64,000 nucleotides of DNA from Bacillota bacterium. Its GTDB lineage: Bacteria > Bacillota > Clostridia > Christensenellales > SZUA-584. The stretch lies in NCBI GenBank assembly GCA_023436115.1, contig JAEZKQ010000002.1, forward strand, positions 45,919 through 109,918, read 5' to 3'. The notes beneath the pieces are model-generated. The model searched no databases. It was not told the origin of the DNA and worked only from the letters and a program-made list of their open reading frames with translations. Both the position numbers and the translations under genes were made by a program. Below, piece by piece: positions 23,820 to 32,182 of this stretch; the stretch's first letter is position 1; each line of letters starts with the position of its first letter.

Positions 23820-24416
23820 ATGTCTTTATTCCAGGAGCAAAGGCTAAAAACGGGTGAAACAATTCTAATGATATCGATAGAATTGTTCCGTAAAAATGGA
23901 TATGAAGCCACAACCATTGATGAAATAACAAAGGCTGTCGGTATAGCGAAAGGCACCTTCTACAATTTTTTCGGATCAAAAAGGGACGTCTTAATGAAGT
24001 GGGCCGTTCAGGTATTTCAGAAACTGGATTTTCGGCAGTCTATGATAAGCGATCGTAATTTTCAGCAGAACATGGAAGCCATGCTGGTTCTGTTGGAAAA
24101 ATACATTATTGCAGAAGAGGGGCTATTCATTTGCTTTCTGAAGGAATTGGTGAAAAACCAAGGAAGTGCGGAAGAGAAGGAGCAGTTCGATTTCGGGAGT
24201 ATCATTTCCAAGATCGCTGAAAACTCCGCTGATCATAATAAAATCACTCAACACGAGAAAGAGCTTAAGATGGATGTTCTGAATGATTCTCTCTATATGG
24301 GAATGCTTCGTTGGTTTAACAAAGGAAACACGGCTGAAGGACTTCAGCTCTATTTAAAAAGAATTGTTGAATTATATCTGTATGGGATTATTGACAATAA
24401 GGAGGATAAGAAATGA
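23820..24416 (+). CDS. TetR/AcrR family regulator
   Basis: A 198-residue regulator. The DNA-binding domain (about 10-57) reads ISIELFRKNGYEATTIDEITKAVGIAKGTFYNFFGSKRDVL, an excellent TetR_N match with the YNFFGSK turn. The remainder is a helical effector domain with no family I can name. AAGGGGTGTAAT precedes the ATG. It overlaps the next flavodoxin gene by four bases (ATGA), so it is co-transcribed with its likely target, unlike the divergent TetR/flavodoxin module at 250-1510. The repeats downstream of its promoter are candidate autoregulatory sites. The local sequence is more AT-rich than the housekeeping flanks. Confidence 0.88.
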   Translation: MSLFQEQRLKTGETILMISIELFRKNGYEATTIDEITKAVGIAKGTFYNFFGSKRDVLMKWAVQVFQKLDFRQSMISDRNFQQNMEAMLVLLEKYIIAEEGLFICFLKELVKNQGSAEEKEQFDFGSIISKIAENSADHNKITQHEKELKMDVLNDSLYMGMLRWFNKGNTAEGLQLYLKRIVELYLYGIIDNKEDKK

Positions 24417-25141
24417 AGGTTATTGCTGTGATGGGCAGTCCGGCAAAGAACGGAAATGCTTGTGTATTGGCAAGGGAGGTTATGAGAGGTGCTGAAAGCG
24501 TTGGTGCGCAGACAGAAGAAATCTTCTTGGCGGAGCATCATATTGAATACTGCAAAGGGTGTATTGGTAAAACGCCGAAATTGTGTATGGCCACAGGAAA
24601 GTGCAATATAAGTGACGATGCCGAAGAATTAAAGCAAAAGCTATATAATTGTGAAGGCATTGTTTTGTCGACACCGTCTTACGGCATCATGCCAACTGCT
24701 ATAATGAAAAATTTCATCATTGACCGGATTGGTATGTTTACAACTTATACGTCCAGTCTTGGGGGTAAGTATTTCGTAGGCGTATCCACCTGCGGCGGTA
24801 TAGGTGCAAAAAAAGTAGCAAAAGAAATTTTGAAACACTTTACGGCCGGCTTTCACAAAAGAGGTTACGCTTCAGGCCATTTTGGCGTTGCTATTGGGAA
24901 TGGAAGAATAGAGGATCACCCCAAGGCCATGAAAAAAGCTTACAAGTTGGGTGTGAAGCTGGCCAATGATATTATACATAAAAGAAAATACCCTCTCCAG
25001 TGTTTAAAAGATAGGTTGATTATCGCTCTGTTCGCTAGGAAAATCATTTTGAGAAATATATACACGAACAAGAACGGCAACATGAAAGCTGTATATGACA
25101 ATCTGGTGGAACGCGGTCTTATCAAGCCAGCAAGTAATTAA
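24413..25141 (+). CDS. Flavodoxin family NAD(P)H-dependent oxidoreductase
   Basis: A 242-residue protein. VIAVMGSPAKNGNACVLAREVM (about 3-24) is the FMN phosphate loop. A cysteine cluster EYCKGCIGKTPKLCMATGKCNISDD (about 44-68) resembles iron-sulfur flavoproteins of the NADPH-dependent FMN reductase superfamily. GIVLSTPSYGIMPTAIMKNFIIDR is the isoalloxazine-side region. The last 60 residues are extra, basic and hydrophobic (LIIALFARKIILRN), perhaps membrane associating. It is the target gene of the overlapping TetR regulator. A redox or detoxification role is inferred; the substrate is unknown. Confidence 0.82.
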   Translation: MKVIAVMGSPAKNGNACVLAREVMRGAESVGAQTEEIFLAEHHIEYCKGCIGKTPKLCMATGKCNISDDAEELKQKLYNCEGIVLSTPSYGIMPTAIMKNFIIDRIGMFTTYTSSLGGKYFVGVSTCGGIGAKKVAKEILKHFTAGFHKRGYASGHFGVAIGNGRIEDHPKAMKKAYKLGVKLANDIIHKRKYPLQCLKDRLIIALFARKIILRNIYTNKNGNMKAVYDNLVERGLIKPASN

Positions 25142-25195
25142 GTCGCTTACTCTTTTTTTCAACGCCGCTCAACATTTATGCGACGGATATTTGAT

Positions 25196-25224
25196 TTGAT
25201 AAACATGCAGCATGAGTGTATAAT
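25196..25224 (+). promoter_or_regulatory. Promoter of the aminotransferase-dehydrogenase pair
   Basis: TTGATA (25196-25201), 17 bases, TATAAT (25219-25224). It overlaps the first codons of the longest reading frame, which excludes a GTG at 25216 as start. Confidence 0.75.
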
Positions 25225-25260
25225 CATGTCAATATCAAACGGAAAATGGAGATGAGCAAC

Positions 25261-26451
25261 GTGGCTGTGACATATGCAAAACGCATGAGCAAGCTCAGAG
25301 CATCGGAAATCAGGGAAATACTCAAAGTGACCGAGCGGCCCGAGATGATATCGTTTGCGGGGGGCTTGCCAGCGCCGGAGCTTTTCCCGATCGACGAGAT
25401 ACTCAATGTGAACAGCATCGTGCTTAAAGAATCGGGCGGTGTCGCTCTGCAATATACCACCACCGAAGGTTATGGCCCCTTAAGAGAATGGATCGCGAGC
25501 CGTATGAACGAGCGGCTGGGGACATCGCATGATAAAGATAATATCCTCATTACACACGGTTCTCAGCAGTCGCTCGATCTCTCGGGCAAGGTATTTTTAG
25601 ACGAAGGGGATGTGGTGCTGTGCGAAAGCCCCACCTATCTGGCCGCCATCTCGGCATTTCGTGCCTATGGCGTGGTGTTTGTGGAAGTGCCCACAGACGA
25701 TGACGGCATGATCGCCGAGGAGCTGGAGAATGCGCTCCAATCACATACGAATGTCAAAGCCATTTATGCCATCCCAAATTTCCAGAACCCGACGGGGCGT
25801 ACATGGAGCTTAGAGCGCCGAAAGCAGCTTGCCAAGCTGTCTGCTCAATATGGCGTGGTGGTGATAGAGGATGACCCCTACGGTGAGCTGCGCTTTGAGG
25901 GCGAGCCTTTGCCGTCTGTGCAGTCGTTTGATACCACGGGCAATGTGCTTTGCACAGGTACGTTTTCCAAGACATTCTGCCCCGGTTACAGAATCGGATG
26001 GATCGCGGGCGATAAATCCATCATACGCAAATATGTTCTGGCCAAACAGGGGACAGACCTTCAGTGCAACACGCTCGCTCAAATGGAAATAGCCAAGTAT
26101 TTAGAACTTTATGATATCGACGAACATATCGCCAAGATACTTAAGGTTTATAAACAACGCAAGGATCTGATGGTGCAGATGATGGAGAAGGAGTTTCCTC
26201 AAGGCGTTTCATTCACGCGGCCTCAGGGCGGGCTTTTCGCGTGGGCCCAGCTGCCGAAAAACGTGAACGCGCGGGACGTACTGATAAAGAGCCTGAAAAA
26301 GAATGTGGCTTTTGTGCCCGGCGGTTCGTTCTTCCCGAATGGCGGCATGGAAAACACGCTGCGTCTCAATTTCTCCAATATGCCTGAAGACAGAATTGTG
26401 GAGGGCATGAAGCGTTTGGGTGCTGTTTTAAAAGAATTCATCAATGATTAG
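25261..26451 (+). CDS. PLP-dependent class I/II aminotransferase (LysN/MocR-like)
   Basis: A 396-residue fold-type I aminotransferase. MISFAGGLPAPELFP near the N-terminus is typical of the 2-aminoadipate/LysN and valine-pyruvate group. Further motifs are YTTTEGYGPLREWIA, the Asn of IPNFQNPTGRTW, the Asp-Tyr pair in VVIEDDPYGELRF, and the Schiff-base lysine in GTFSKTFCPGYRIGW. The C-terminal Arg is in NTLRLNFS. A GTG at 25261 has GGAG 9 bases upstream; an ATG at 25252 abuts the GGAG. It forms an operon with a 2-hydroxyacid dehydrogenase 12 bases on, so a 2-oxoacid made by one may be reduced by the other. Substrate not assigned. Confidence 0.9.
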   Translation: MAVTYAKRMSKLRASEIREILKVTERPEMISFAGGLPAPELFPIDEILNVNSIVLKESGGVALQYTTTEGYGPLREWIASRMNERLGTSHDKDNILITHGSQQSLDLSGKVFLDEGDVVLCESPTYLAAISAFRAYGVVFVEVPTDDDGMIAEELENALQSHTNVKAIYAIPNFQNPTGRTWSLERRKQLAKLSAQYGVVVIEDDPYGELRFEGEPLPSVQSFDTTGNVLCTGTFSKTFCPGYRIGWIAGDKSIIRKYVLAKQGTDLQCNTLAQMEIAKYLELYDIDEHIAKILKVYKQRKDLMVQMMEKEFPQGVSFTRPQGGLFAWAQLPKNVNARDVLIKSLKKNVAFVPGGSFFPNGGMENTLRLNFSNMPEDRIVEGMKRLGAVLKEFIND

Positions 26452-26463
26452 GGGTATAAGGTT

Positions 26464-27498
26464 ATGAAGAAAATCGCTTTTTATGATACAAAACCCTATG
26501 ATAAGCTCTGGATGGACAAGTTCAAAGGTGAATATGGCTTTAGTATCAAATATTTTGAAAGCAGGCTGACGGCCGATACGGTTTCTCTCGCAAAAGGGGC
26601 CGACGGCGTTTGTGTCTTCGTGAACGATACGGTGGATGCCAAGGTAATAGAAGCGCTTCATGAGTATGGTATCCGCATTCTGGCTTTGCGCTGCGCCGGG
26701 TTTAACAACGTGGATTTTAAAGCCGCCTTCGAGAAATTGCATGTGGTGCGTGTGCCGGCTTATTCTCCTTACGCGGTGGCTGAGCATGCCATGGCATTGC
26801 TGTTGTCCCTTAACCGCAAGATTCATCGCGCTTACAACCGTACGCGTGATTTCAACTTTAATATTAACGGTCTGACCGGCTTTGATCTGCATGGAAAGAC
26901 GGCAGGTGTGTTGGGCACGGGTAAGATCGGACGGGTGTTTATCGATATATGCAAAGGCTTTGGCATGAAGGTGGTTGCCTACGATCCGTTTCCGGCGGCA
27001 GATTCAGGCATTGATTATGTTTCTGTTGAGCAGCTGATGCGCGAATCGGATGTGATTTCGCTGCATTGCCCCTTAACGCCCGAGACCCATCACATCATCG
27101 ATGAAAAAGCGCTTGATAACGCAAAGCCGGGAGTTTTCATTATCAATACCTCGCGCGGCGCACTCATCGATACAGCGGCGCTGCTTGCCGCAATCAAGGA
27201 TGGCCGTGTAGGCGGTGCGGGGCTTGATGTATACGAGGAAGAATCTGAGCTGTTCTTTGAGGATTTTTCCAATACCATCATACAGGACGACGTATTGGCG
27301 AGACTGGTTTCCATGCCCAACGTCATACTCACATCGCACCAGGCTTTTCTGACAGCCGAGGCGCTGGAGAAGATTGCGCGAACGACACTTGCAAACTTGA
27401 AGGGTTATTTTGATAGCGGTGTTTTACCCAACGAGATCTGCTACCAATGCGAAAAACAGCCCGGCTGCGCAAAGAATCATGCAAAGCCCTGTTTCTAA
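26464..27498 (+). CDS. D-lactate dehydrogenase-like 2-hydroxyacid dehydrogenase with Cys-rich tail
   Basis: A 344-residue D-isomer-specific dehydrogenase that reduces a 2-oxoacid (pyruvate by default) with NADH. The Rossmann loop is GVLGTGKIGRVF (about 148-159). The catalytic Arg lies in TSRGALID, the Glu around GLDVYEEES, and the His in ILTSHQAFLT. RVPAYSPYAVAEHAMAL is the family N-terminal block. After the last helix the chain ends in CYQCEKQPGCAKNHAKPC plus Phe, with four Cys, a tail usual D-LDH proteins lack as far as I know. It follows the aminotransferase and is closed by a terminator. D-lactate formation in fermentation or hydroxyacid production from transaminated amino acids both fit. 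Confidence 0.88.
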   Translation: MKKIAFYDTKPYDKLWMDKFKGEYGFSIKYFESRLTADTVSLAKGADGVCVFVNDTVDAKVIEALHEYGIRILALRCAGFNNVDFKAAFEKLHVVRVPAYSPYAVAEHAMALLLSLNRKIHRAYNRTRDFNFNINGLTGFDLHGKTAGVLGTGKIGRVFIDICKGFGMKVVAYDPFPAADSGIDYVSVEQLMRESDVISLHCPLTPETHHIIDEKALDNAKPGVFIINTSRGALIDTAALLAAIKDGRVGGAGLDVYEEESELFFEDFSNTIIQDDVLARLVSMPNVILTSHQAFLTAEALEKIARTTLANLKGYFDSGVLPNEICYQCEKQPGCAKNHAKPCF

Positions 27499-27516
27499 AG
27501 AGGCATAATACTGAAC

Positions 27517-27543
27517 AAAAAGGCGCTGTGTTTGCGCCTTTTA
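27517..27543 (+). terminator. Terminator of the aminotransferase operon
   Basis: AAAAAGGCGC (27517-27526) pairs with GCGCCTTTT (27534-27542) across TGTGTTT. Confidence 0.88.
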
Positions 27544-27906
27544 TCATCTTATAAACTTTATATGGTGTGGCGAGAGCGTCGTTGATCGCTTCTAAATCGC
27601 CTTGCTGCTGTATGTGGCGCTGATACCGTATCTACGTCGAGAGATTGCGCTTCCATTCCTGCTGTATTAATAACATAGTATAAAATGTTAACGATGTTAA
27701 CATAATCCTCTTTTTGCGATGATGTCAATACTTTGACTTTAGGTTTCTGTTAATAAATTTTCATACAAGAAAGGAATGAATAATTGGTTAGAACCATTGC
27801 TTTTTTAGCAGAATGAACTATAGTAATTTTATGGGAGCATGAAAATCTATCATTATTTCAAAATAATGTGTAGCGGTAGCAGAATTAATGATAAAGAGGT
27901 ATTATT
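27544..27906. other. Gene-free stretch with possible gene remnant and palindrome
   Basis: About 27591-27671 on the plus strand a 24-codon open stretch reads LLLYVALIPYLRREIALPFLLY before a stop, like the hydrophobic C-terminus of a membrane protein, but no gene precedes it. A 19-base palindrome follows (27685-27703). No tRNA or riboswitch was recognised. Confidence 0.35.
27685..27703. promoter_or_regulatory. TetR-type palindrome matching site 1
   Basis: ATGTTAACGATGTTAACAT is a palindrome with arms TGTTAAC/GTTAACA. It differs from the operator at 822-840 in only two of 19 positions. It could be a distal site for the same or a related TetR protein. The nearest downstream gene starts at 27907. 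Confidence 0.5.
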
Positions 27907-29145
27907 ATGATTTACTGTACGCAATGCGGTAAGGAGCTAAAGGATGACGCGGTATTTTGCACGTCGTGTGGTGTTCGTTTAGAGCCATATTCTGTGCCTC
28001 AAGCGCCTGCTGAGCCCGAACCGGAGCCAGAAATGGTAAAGGCCGAAGAAAGTGAACCAACGAGGATCGAAGCGGACAAGCCGGAGACTTGCATCACTCC
28101 TCAAAAGCAAAATATTTATTTTGATATGGAAAAGCTGCAAGAGCCTATAGTTATGACACCCATAAAGCGTGCCTACACTTTTTTGAATACAGGTGTGGGG
28201 CTTATTTATACGCTTATTTTGATTCTTGCCGTCTGTATCATGACACAGTTCGCTGTCAATTTCTTTACGGCTATTAATATCTATAATGTGATGATTCAGT
28301 TGATTATCTATGCTGTGCTGTCAATAGCACTGGCGTTGTCGGTGCGGGCGAAAGGGCCAGACCTGTCTATCGGATTTGTGCTGGGGCTTTCATCGACGAT
28401 TATTGCCCAGACAATGAATTATGGAGGCTCACTCACAATGGGCGTCATGCTGGCCTTAAGCGCAGGGCTAATCATCGGCCTCATCAATGGCTTAGCAGCG
28501 ACATATCTCAAAATACCGGCGGCTATTATCACATTGGTGACGGGTATCGTTGTCAATGGGATCAACGCTGCTTTACTTCAGGGACAAACCATACCGGTTG
28601 TATTCCCCGAGATACTTCGGCTAAATTCGGAATCTATACCTGTAAGTCTACTGATTATTTTGGGTGCCGTGTTCCTGTTTGCTTTCGTCTATATCATTTT
28701 CTCAAAGCTCGGCACGCCGCTTCATAAGAGGGATAACAAAGCTCCTGCCATCTCCTTTATGTTTGCCTATATAGCAAGCGCCTTAGCCGCCGTTCTCGCC
28801 GGATTTGCCATGTTGTCTCGTATGCAGACTGCCATGATGAATTTGGGAACAGGCTATGAAGCTTATCTTTTGTTTGTGTTTGCCTTGCTTATGGGAAGCC
28901 GCGGACTGGACAACCGGTTTGCGCCGGTGCTGTATGCAATGATTCCTGCATTCATTTGGAGTGTGCTTAGCAATGTAATGGCATTATGGAACGTCATTGT
29001 TTTCTATCAGCCAATTGTATACGGCGGGCTTGCCCTGGTCTCCCTCGCTGTGGCCTATGTTTGCAGGATAGAGAGAAAGGATAAGACGCTAGGCATTCCG
29101 CCTTATCAGAATCATGGGCCTGCCAAAAGTGATGCCGTTTTTTAA
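27907..29145 (+). CDS. Zinc ribbon fused to an RbsC-like (BPD_transp_2) permease, no partner subunits
   Basis: A 412-residue protein. Residues 1-27 form a zinc ribbon (YCTQCGKELKDDAVFCTSCG); 28-85 is a Pro/Glu-rich linker (AEPEPEPEMVKAEES). From about 92 eight to ten helices follow the order of the ribose/sugar ABC permease family: IYNVMIQLIIYAVLSIALALS, KGPDLSIGFVLGLSS (the GxDLSVGS motif), GLINGLAATYLKIPAAIITL, and GTGYEAYLLFVFALLMG near the end. The usual GGxSLxGGxG coupling motif is degraded to LMGSRGLDNRF. No ATPase or binding protein adjoins it. Transport by the usual mechanism is therefore doubtful; the ribbon may act as a regulatory or protein-contact module. The family call rests on motif order. 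Confidence 0.7.
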   Translation: MIYCTQCGKELKDDAVFCTSCGVRLEPYSVPQAPAEPEPEPEMVKAEESEPTRIEADKPETCITPQKQNIYFDMEKLQEPIVMTPIKRAYTFLNTGVGLIYTLILILAVCIMTQFAVNFFTAINIYNVMIQLIIYAVLSIALALSVRAKGPDLSIGFVLGLSSTIIAQTMNYGGSLTMGVMLALSAGLIIGLINGLAATYLKIPAAIITLVTGIVVNGINAALLQGQTIPVVFPEILRLNSESIPVSLLIILGAVFLFAFVYIIFSKLGTPLHKRDNKAPAISFMFAYIASALAAVLAGFAMLSRMQTAMMNLGTGYEAYLLFVFALLMGSRGLDNRFAPVLYAMIPAFIWSVLSNVMALWNVIVFYQPIVYGGLALVSLAVAYVCRIERKDKTLGIPPYQNHGPAKSDAVF

Positions 29146-29170
29146 ATCAATACCTATACCAAAAGTAACG

Positions 29171-29200
29171 AAAAGCGGCTGTGTTCAAAACAGCCGCTTT
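29171..29200. terminator. Bidirectional terminator
   Basis: AAAGCGGCTGT and ACAGCCGCTTT pair across GTTCAAA between the convergent permease and TrpB2 genes. Confidence 0.85.
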
Positions 29201-29212
29201 GAGAGTCATCGA

Positions 29213-30580
29213 TTAATCGATCGCCGGTATGGTGGAGAGGCCTTGTGCCAGCATCTCGTCGGTATAAACCGCGTCGGTCAGCTTGCCTGAAAGGTATTCT
29301 TCGTATGCCGCGAGGTCGAAATTGCCATGGCCTGAGAGGTTGAAGAATATGGTCTTGGCTTCGCCTGCCTCCTTGCATTCAAGCGCTTTTTCTATTGCAT
29401 AAGCGATTGCGTGGGATGATTCGGGTGCGGGCAGAATCACCTCATTACGGGCAAACAGCACAGCCGCCTTAAATACGTCGGTCTGATTCACGGCAGCCGC
29501 GCTCACATAACCGTCATGGTAAAGCTGAGACAGCAGCGCGGAATCACCATGGTAACGCAAGCCGCCCGCGTGGATACCCGCCGGAACAAAGTCGTGACCT
29601 AAGGTATACATCATCGTGATGGGAGCCATTTTGGCGGTATCGCCAAAGTCGTAAGCAAACTTGCCCTTTGTCAGCTTGGGGCAGGCCGAAGGCTCAACTG
29701 CTATAAATTCAGTCTTTGAGCCGTTTTTTAATTTATCATGCAGGAACGGGAATGAGCAGCCGGAGAAGTTTGACCCGCCGCCGTTGCAGCCGATCACGAC
29801 ATCCGGATACTCATCGATCATTTCAAATTGCTTTTTGGCTTCCAAGCCGATAACGGTTTGATGCAGTATAACGTGATTAAGCACGCTGCCCAAAGCATAA
29901 TGCGTGTCTTCGCGCATCACAGCATCCTCCACGGCTTCGGAAATCGCAATGCCCAGGCTGCCTAAAGAGTCGGGGTTTTTCTCAAGTATAGAACGGCCGG
30001 CATTGGTCAGGTTGGACGGGCTGGCAATCACGTCTGCGCCGTAGGTCTGCATAAGCGTTTTTCTGTACGGCTTCTGGTCGTAAGAGCAGCGCACCATATA
30101 AACGGTGCATTCGAGGCCGAAGGTGTTGCAGGCGATGGATAAAGCACTGCCCCATTGTCCGGCACCCGTTTCCGTGGAAAGACGTTTGATACCCTCAATT
30201 TTATTGTAGAAAGCTTGCGGAACAGCGCTGTTAAGCTTATGGCTTCCCGAAGGGTTGTTGCCTTCATATTTATAATAGATCTTAGCAGGCGTACCCAGCG
30301 CTCTTTCCAGACGATAAGCGCGAATGAGCGGCGAGGGCCTAAAAGTGGCGTAAATATCTCTGACTTCTTTGGGTATATCGATATAACGCTCCGTGGACAT
30401 TTCCTGCTCAATAAGTGCTTTGGCGAACAGCGGCTCTAAATCGGATGGCGCAGCAGGCTGCTTCGTCATGGGATTCAAATAAGGCATTGGCTTATTGGGC
30501 ATATCCGCCATAATGTTGTAATACTGCTTGGGTAGCTCGTCTTCAGACAAATAGATTTTGTTAGGAATCGTTTTGCTCAT
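29213..30580 (-). CDS. TrpB2-type tryptophan synthase beta chain
   Basis: A 455-residue PLP enzyme of the TrpB2 branch, which condenses indole with serine. The PLP lysine lies in NPSGSHKLNSA (about 116-126), the phosphate loop in CNGGGSNFSG (about 268-277), and the acidic residue in the preceding STETGAGQWG block. The N-terminal extension (SEDELPKQYYNIMADM) and the length over 440 are typical of TrpB2 rather than TrpB1. No trpA or other trp gene is nearby, so indole salvage or an alternative serine-type reaction is possible. The start at 30580 has AGAGGAG nine bases upstream. A palindrome sits between the -35 and -10 of its promoter. Confidence 0.88.
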   Translation of the reverse strand: MSKTIPNKIYLSEDELPKQYYNIMADMPNKPMPYLNPMTKQPAAPSDLEPLFAKALIEQEMSTERYIDIPKEVRDIYATFRPSPLIRAYRLERALGTPAKIYYKYEGNNPSGSHKLNSAVPQAFYNKIEGIKRLSTETGAGQWGSALSIACNTFGLECTVYMVRCSYDQKPYRKTLMQTYGADVIASPSNLTNAGRSILEKNPDSLGSLGIAISEAVEDAVMREDTHYALGSVLNHVILHQTVIGLEAKKQFEMIDEYPDVVIGCNGGGSNFSGCSFPFLHDKLKNGSKTEFIAVEPSACPKLTKGKFAYDFGDTAKMAPITMMYTLGHDFVPAGIHAGGLRYHGDSALLSQLYHDGYVSAAAVNQTDVFKAAVLFARNEVILPAPESSHAIAYAIEKALECKEAGEAKTIFFNLSGHGNFDLAAYEEYLSGKLTDAVYTDEMLAQGLSTIPAID

Positions 30581-30888
30581 GATACTAATCTCCTCTAATC
30601 TTGTTATTTTTGATTCGTCAAGAATAACATCTCGTCTTAATCTCGTCTCATCTATTGCGGCTTGTGCCAAAAAAAGAAATGTTTTCTTGCTGAACTTAAT
30701 AGTCAGTATATGTCATGGACAACATGGTTGTCAATAAATAATTGCTAGGATTAGGTGAATATCCGCGTCATCACATTGATTCTATTCATTTATCTTTGCT
30801 TTGACTTAAAAGCATGACAGTCTTACAATACAAGAGGGCTAACAGGGCAGGTCACCTATCCTCTCTGACGAGACATTGGAGTAAATAC
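30581..30888. other. Divergent promoter region of trpB2 and the MFS gene
   Basis: This 308-base region holds a minus-strand promoter, TTGACA (30734-30729), 18 bases, TATACT (30710-30705), and a plus-strand promoter, TTGACT (30801-30806), 17 bases, TACAAT (30824-30829). GACAACATGGTTGTC (30718-30732) is a perfect palindrome within the minus-strand promoter. No T-box or trp leader signature was seen. Confidence 0.65.
30718..30732. promoter_or_regulatory. Palindromic operator in the trpB2 promoter
   Basis: GACAAC-ATG-GTTGTC lies across the -35/-10 spacer of the trpB2 promoter. A repressor site is the simplest reading; no regulator gene is adjacent. Confidence 0.55.
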
Positions 30889-32073
30889 ATGCAAAAAACG
30901 AAACGCACAAAAATTCTTCTTTTAATAACCATCACACTTTTCTGGTTTGCACAATATGTTTATGTGCCGTTTCATACACCATATCTGCTGTTTCTGGGCG
31001 CAAGCTCAGCATTTGTCGGTATTATTGTGGGCACGTATGGATTAGCACAAATGTTTTTCAGAATTCCCGTAGGTATGCTGGCAGACAGGCGTGGGCGATA
31101 TAAGGGGCTAATTATTGCGGGTTTTATTTGCGCAGTGCTGGCATCGCTGTTAAGACTTGTGTTTCCTGTTCCTGCAGCTTTTCTTGCGGCAAACCTGCTG
31201 TCCGGCATCACATCATCTTCATGGGTTGCTCTGACGGTCTTTTATTCTTCCTTGTATTCAGAGGAAGAGCTTAAAAAAGCTACGGGTCATGTGATGGCCT
31301 CCAATAACGCGGGTATACTGCTTGGGTTTGTTGTGAGCATGTTTGTGGCAGATAACAGCGGGGTATGGTTTGTGTTTGCGGTAAGCATGGGCGCTGCGCT
31401 GCTGGGTCTTGTGACCATCGTTTTTGTTAAAGAAATCCCGCCCGTACAAAAGCCGCTTGAGCAAACGCCTTTAAAAAGCATTATGACTAACAAGACGCTT
31501 GTTTACTATTCCCTTCTTGCACTCGTCCTTCAAGCGGTTGTGTTGTCTACCGCGTTGTCTTTCACAACGTCATATGCCGAACAATTGACCAGCGCAAAAG
31601 TTGATATTTCCTTATGTATGATTATATTTGAGATCACGACTGTTTTCAGCTCGCTGCTTGTCGGACATTTAAGGCGTGTGAGTGCAAATGCGATTGTGTG
31701 CATTCTTTTTGGAGGTTTGACGCTATCGTGCTTTTTTATTCCGCTTTCTGCGTTTATGACCGAGCTGTATTTTTGGCAGGGCATTGCGGGGCTCGCAAAC
31801 GGCGGTATAATCACACTCGTTATGGCTTTTGCACTGCAGGGTGTAGACAGGGCATACAAGGCCACCGTGATGGGAACGTTCCAGGCACTGTACGCAGTCG
31901 GCATGACGCTGGGGCCTATGCTAATGGGTACACTCGTAGATGCTTGGGGTTATACGGCGGGATATTGGGGCATGGCATTGCTTCCCGTTGCGGCGGCAGC
32001 AGCCATAGTAATAAGAAGCAGAGTTCAAAAAATGTCTCAAAACAGTGTTGATTCGGCCCAAAGGGTAAAATAG
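30889..32073 (+). CDS. MFS transporter
   Basis: A 394-residue protein with 12 predicted helices in two halves. The family motif between helices 2 and 3 reads GMLADRRGRYKG (about 62-73). An N-terminal block (FWFAQYVYVPFHTPYLLFLGAS) and GTFQALYAVGMTLGPMLMG in the second half are typical. The start at 30889 has GGAG 8 bases upstream; the longer frame begins inside the promoter spacer. The substrate cannot be inferred. Divergent from TrpB2, which could hint at an aromatic compound, but this is weak. Monocistronic. Confidence 0.88.
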   Translation: MQKTKRTKILLLITITLFWFAQYVYVPFHTPYLLFLGASSAFVGIIVGTYGLAQMFFRIPVGMLADRRGRYKGLIIAGFICAVLASLLRLVFPVPAAFLAANLLSGITSSSWVALTVFYSSLYSEEELKKATGHVMASNNAGILLGFVVSMFVADNSGVWFVFAVSMGAALLGLVTIVFVKEIPPVQKPLEQTPLKSIMTNKTLVYYSLLALVLQAVVLSTALSFTTSYAEQLTSAKVDISLCMIIFEITTVFSSLLVGHLRRVSANAIVCILFGGLTLSCFFIPLSAFMTELYFWQGIAGLANGGIITLVMAFALQGVDRAYKATVMGTFQALYAVGMTLGPMLMGTLVDAWGYTAGYWGMALLPVAAAAAIVIRSRVQKMSQNSVDSAQRVK

Positions 32074-32090
32074 GGTTTTTAAAATAATCG

Positions 32091-32118
32091 TTGATTTTTT
32101 TTGCTGTTATGTTATAAT
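32091..32118 (+). promoter_or_regulatory. rpmE promoter
   Basis: TTGATT (32091-32096), 16 bases, TATAAT (32113-32118). Confidence 0.6.
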
Positions 32119-32182
32119 CATTTTTGTGACTTTTATGCTGGCAGGGTATCGTTGCCGGTTCAAGAAATAGAGGTGAGTGCAG

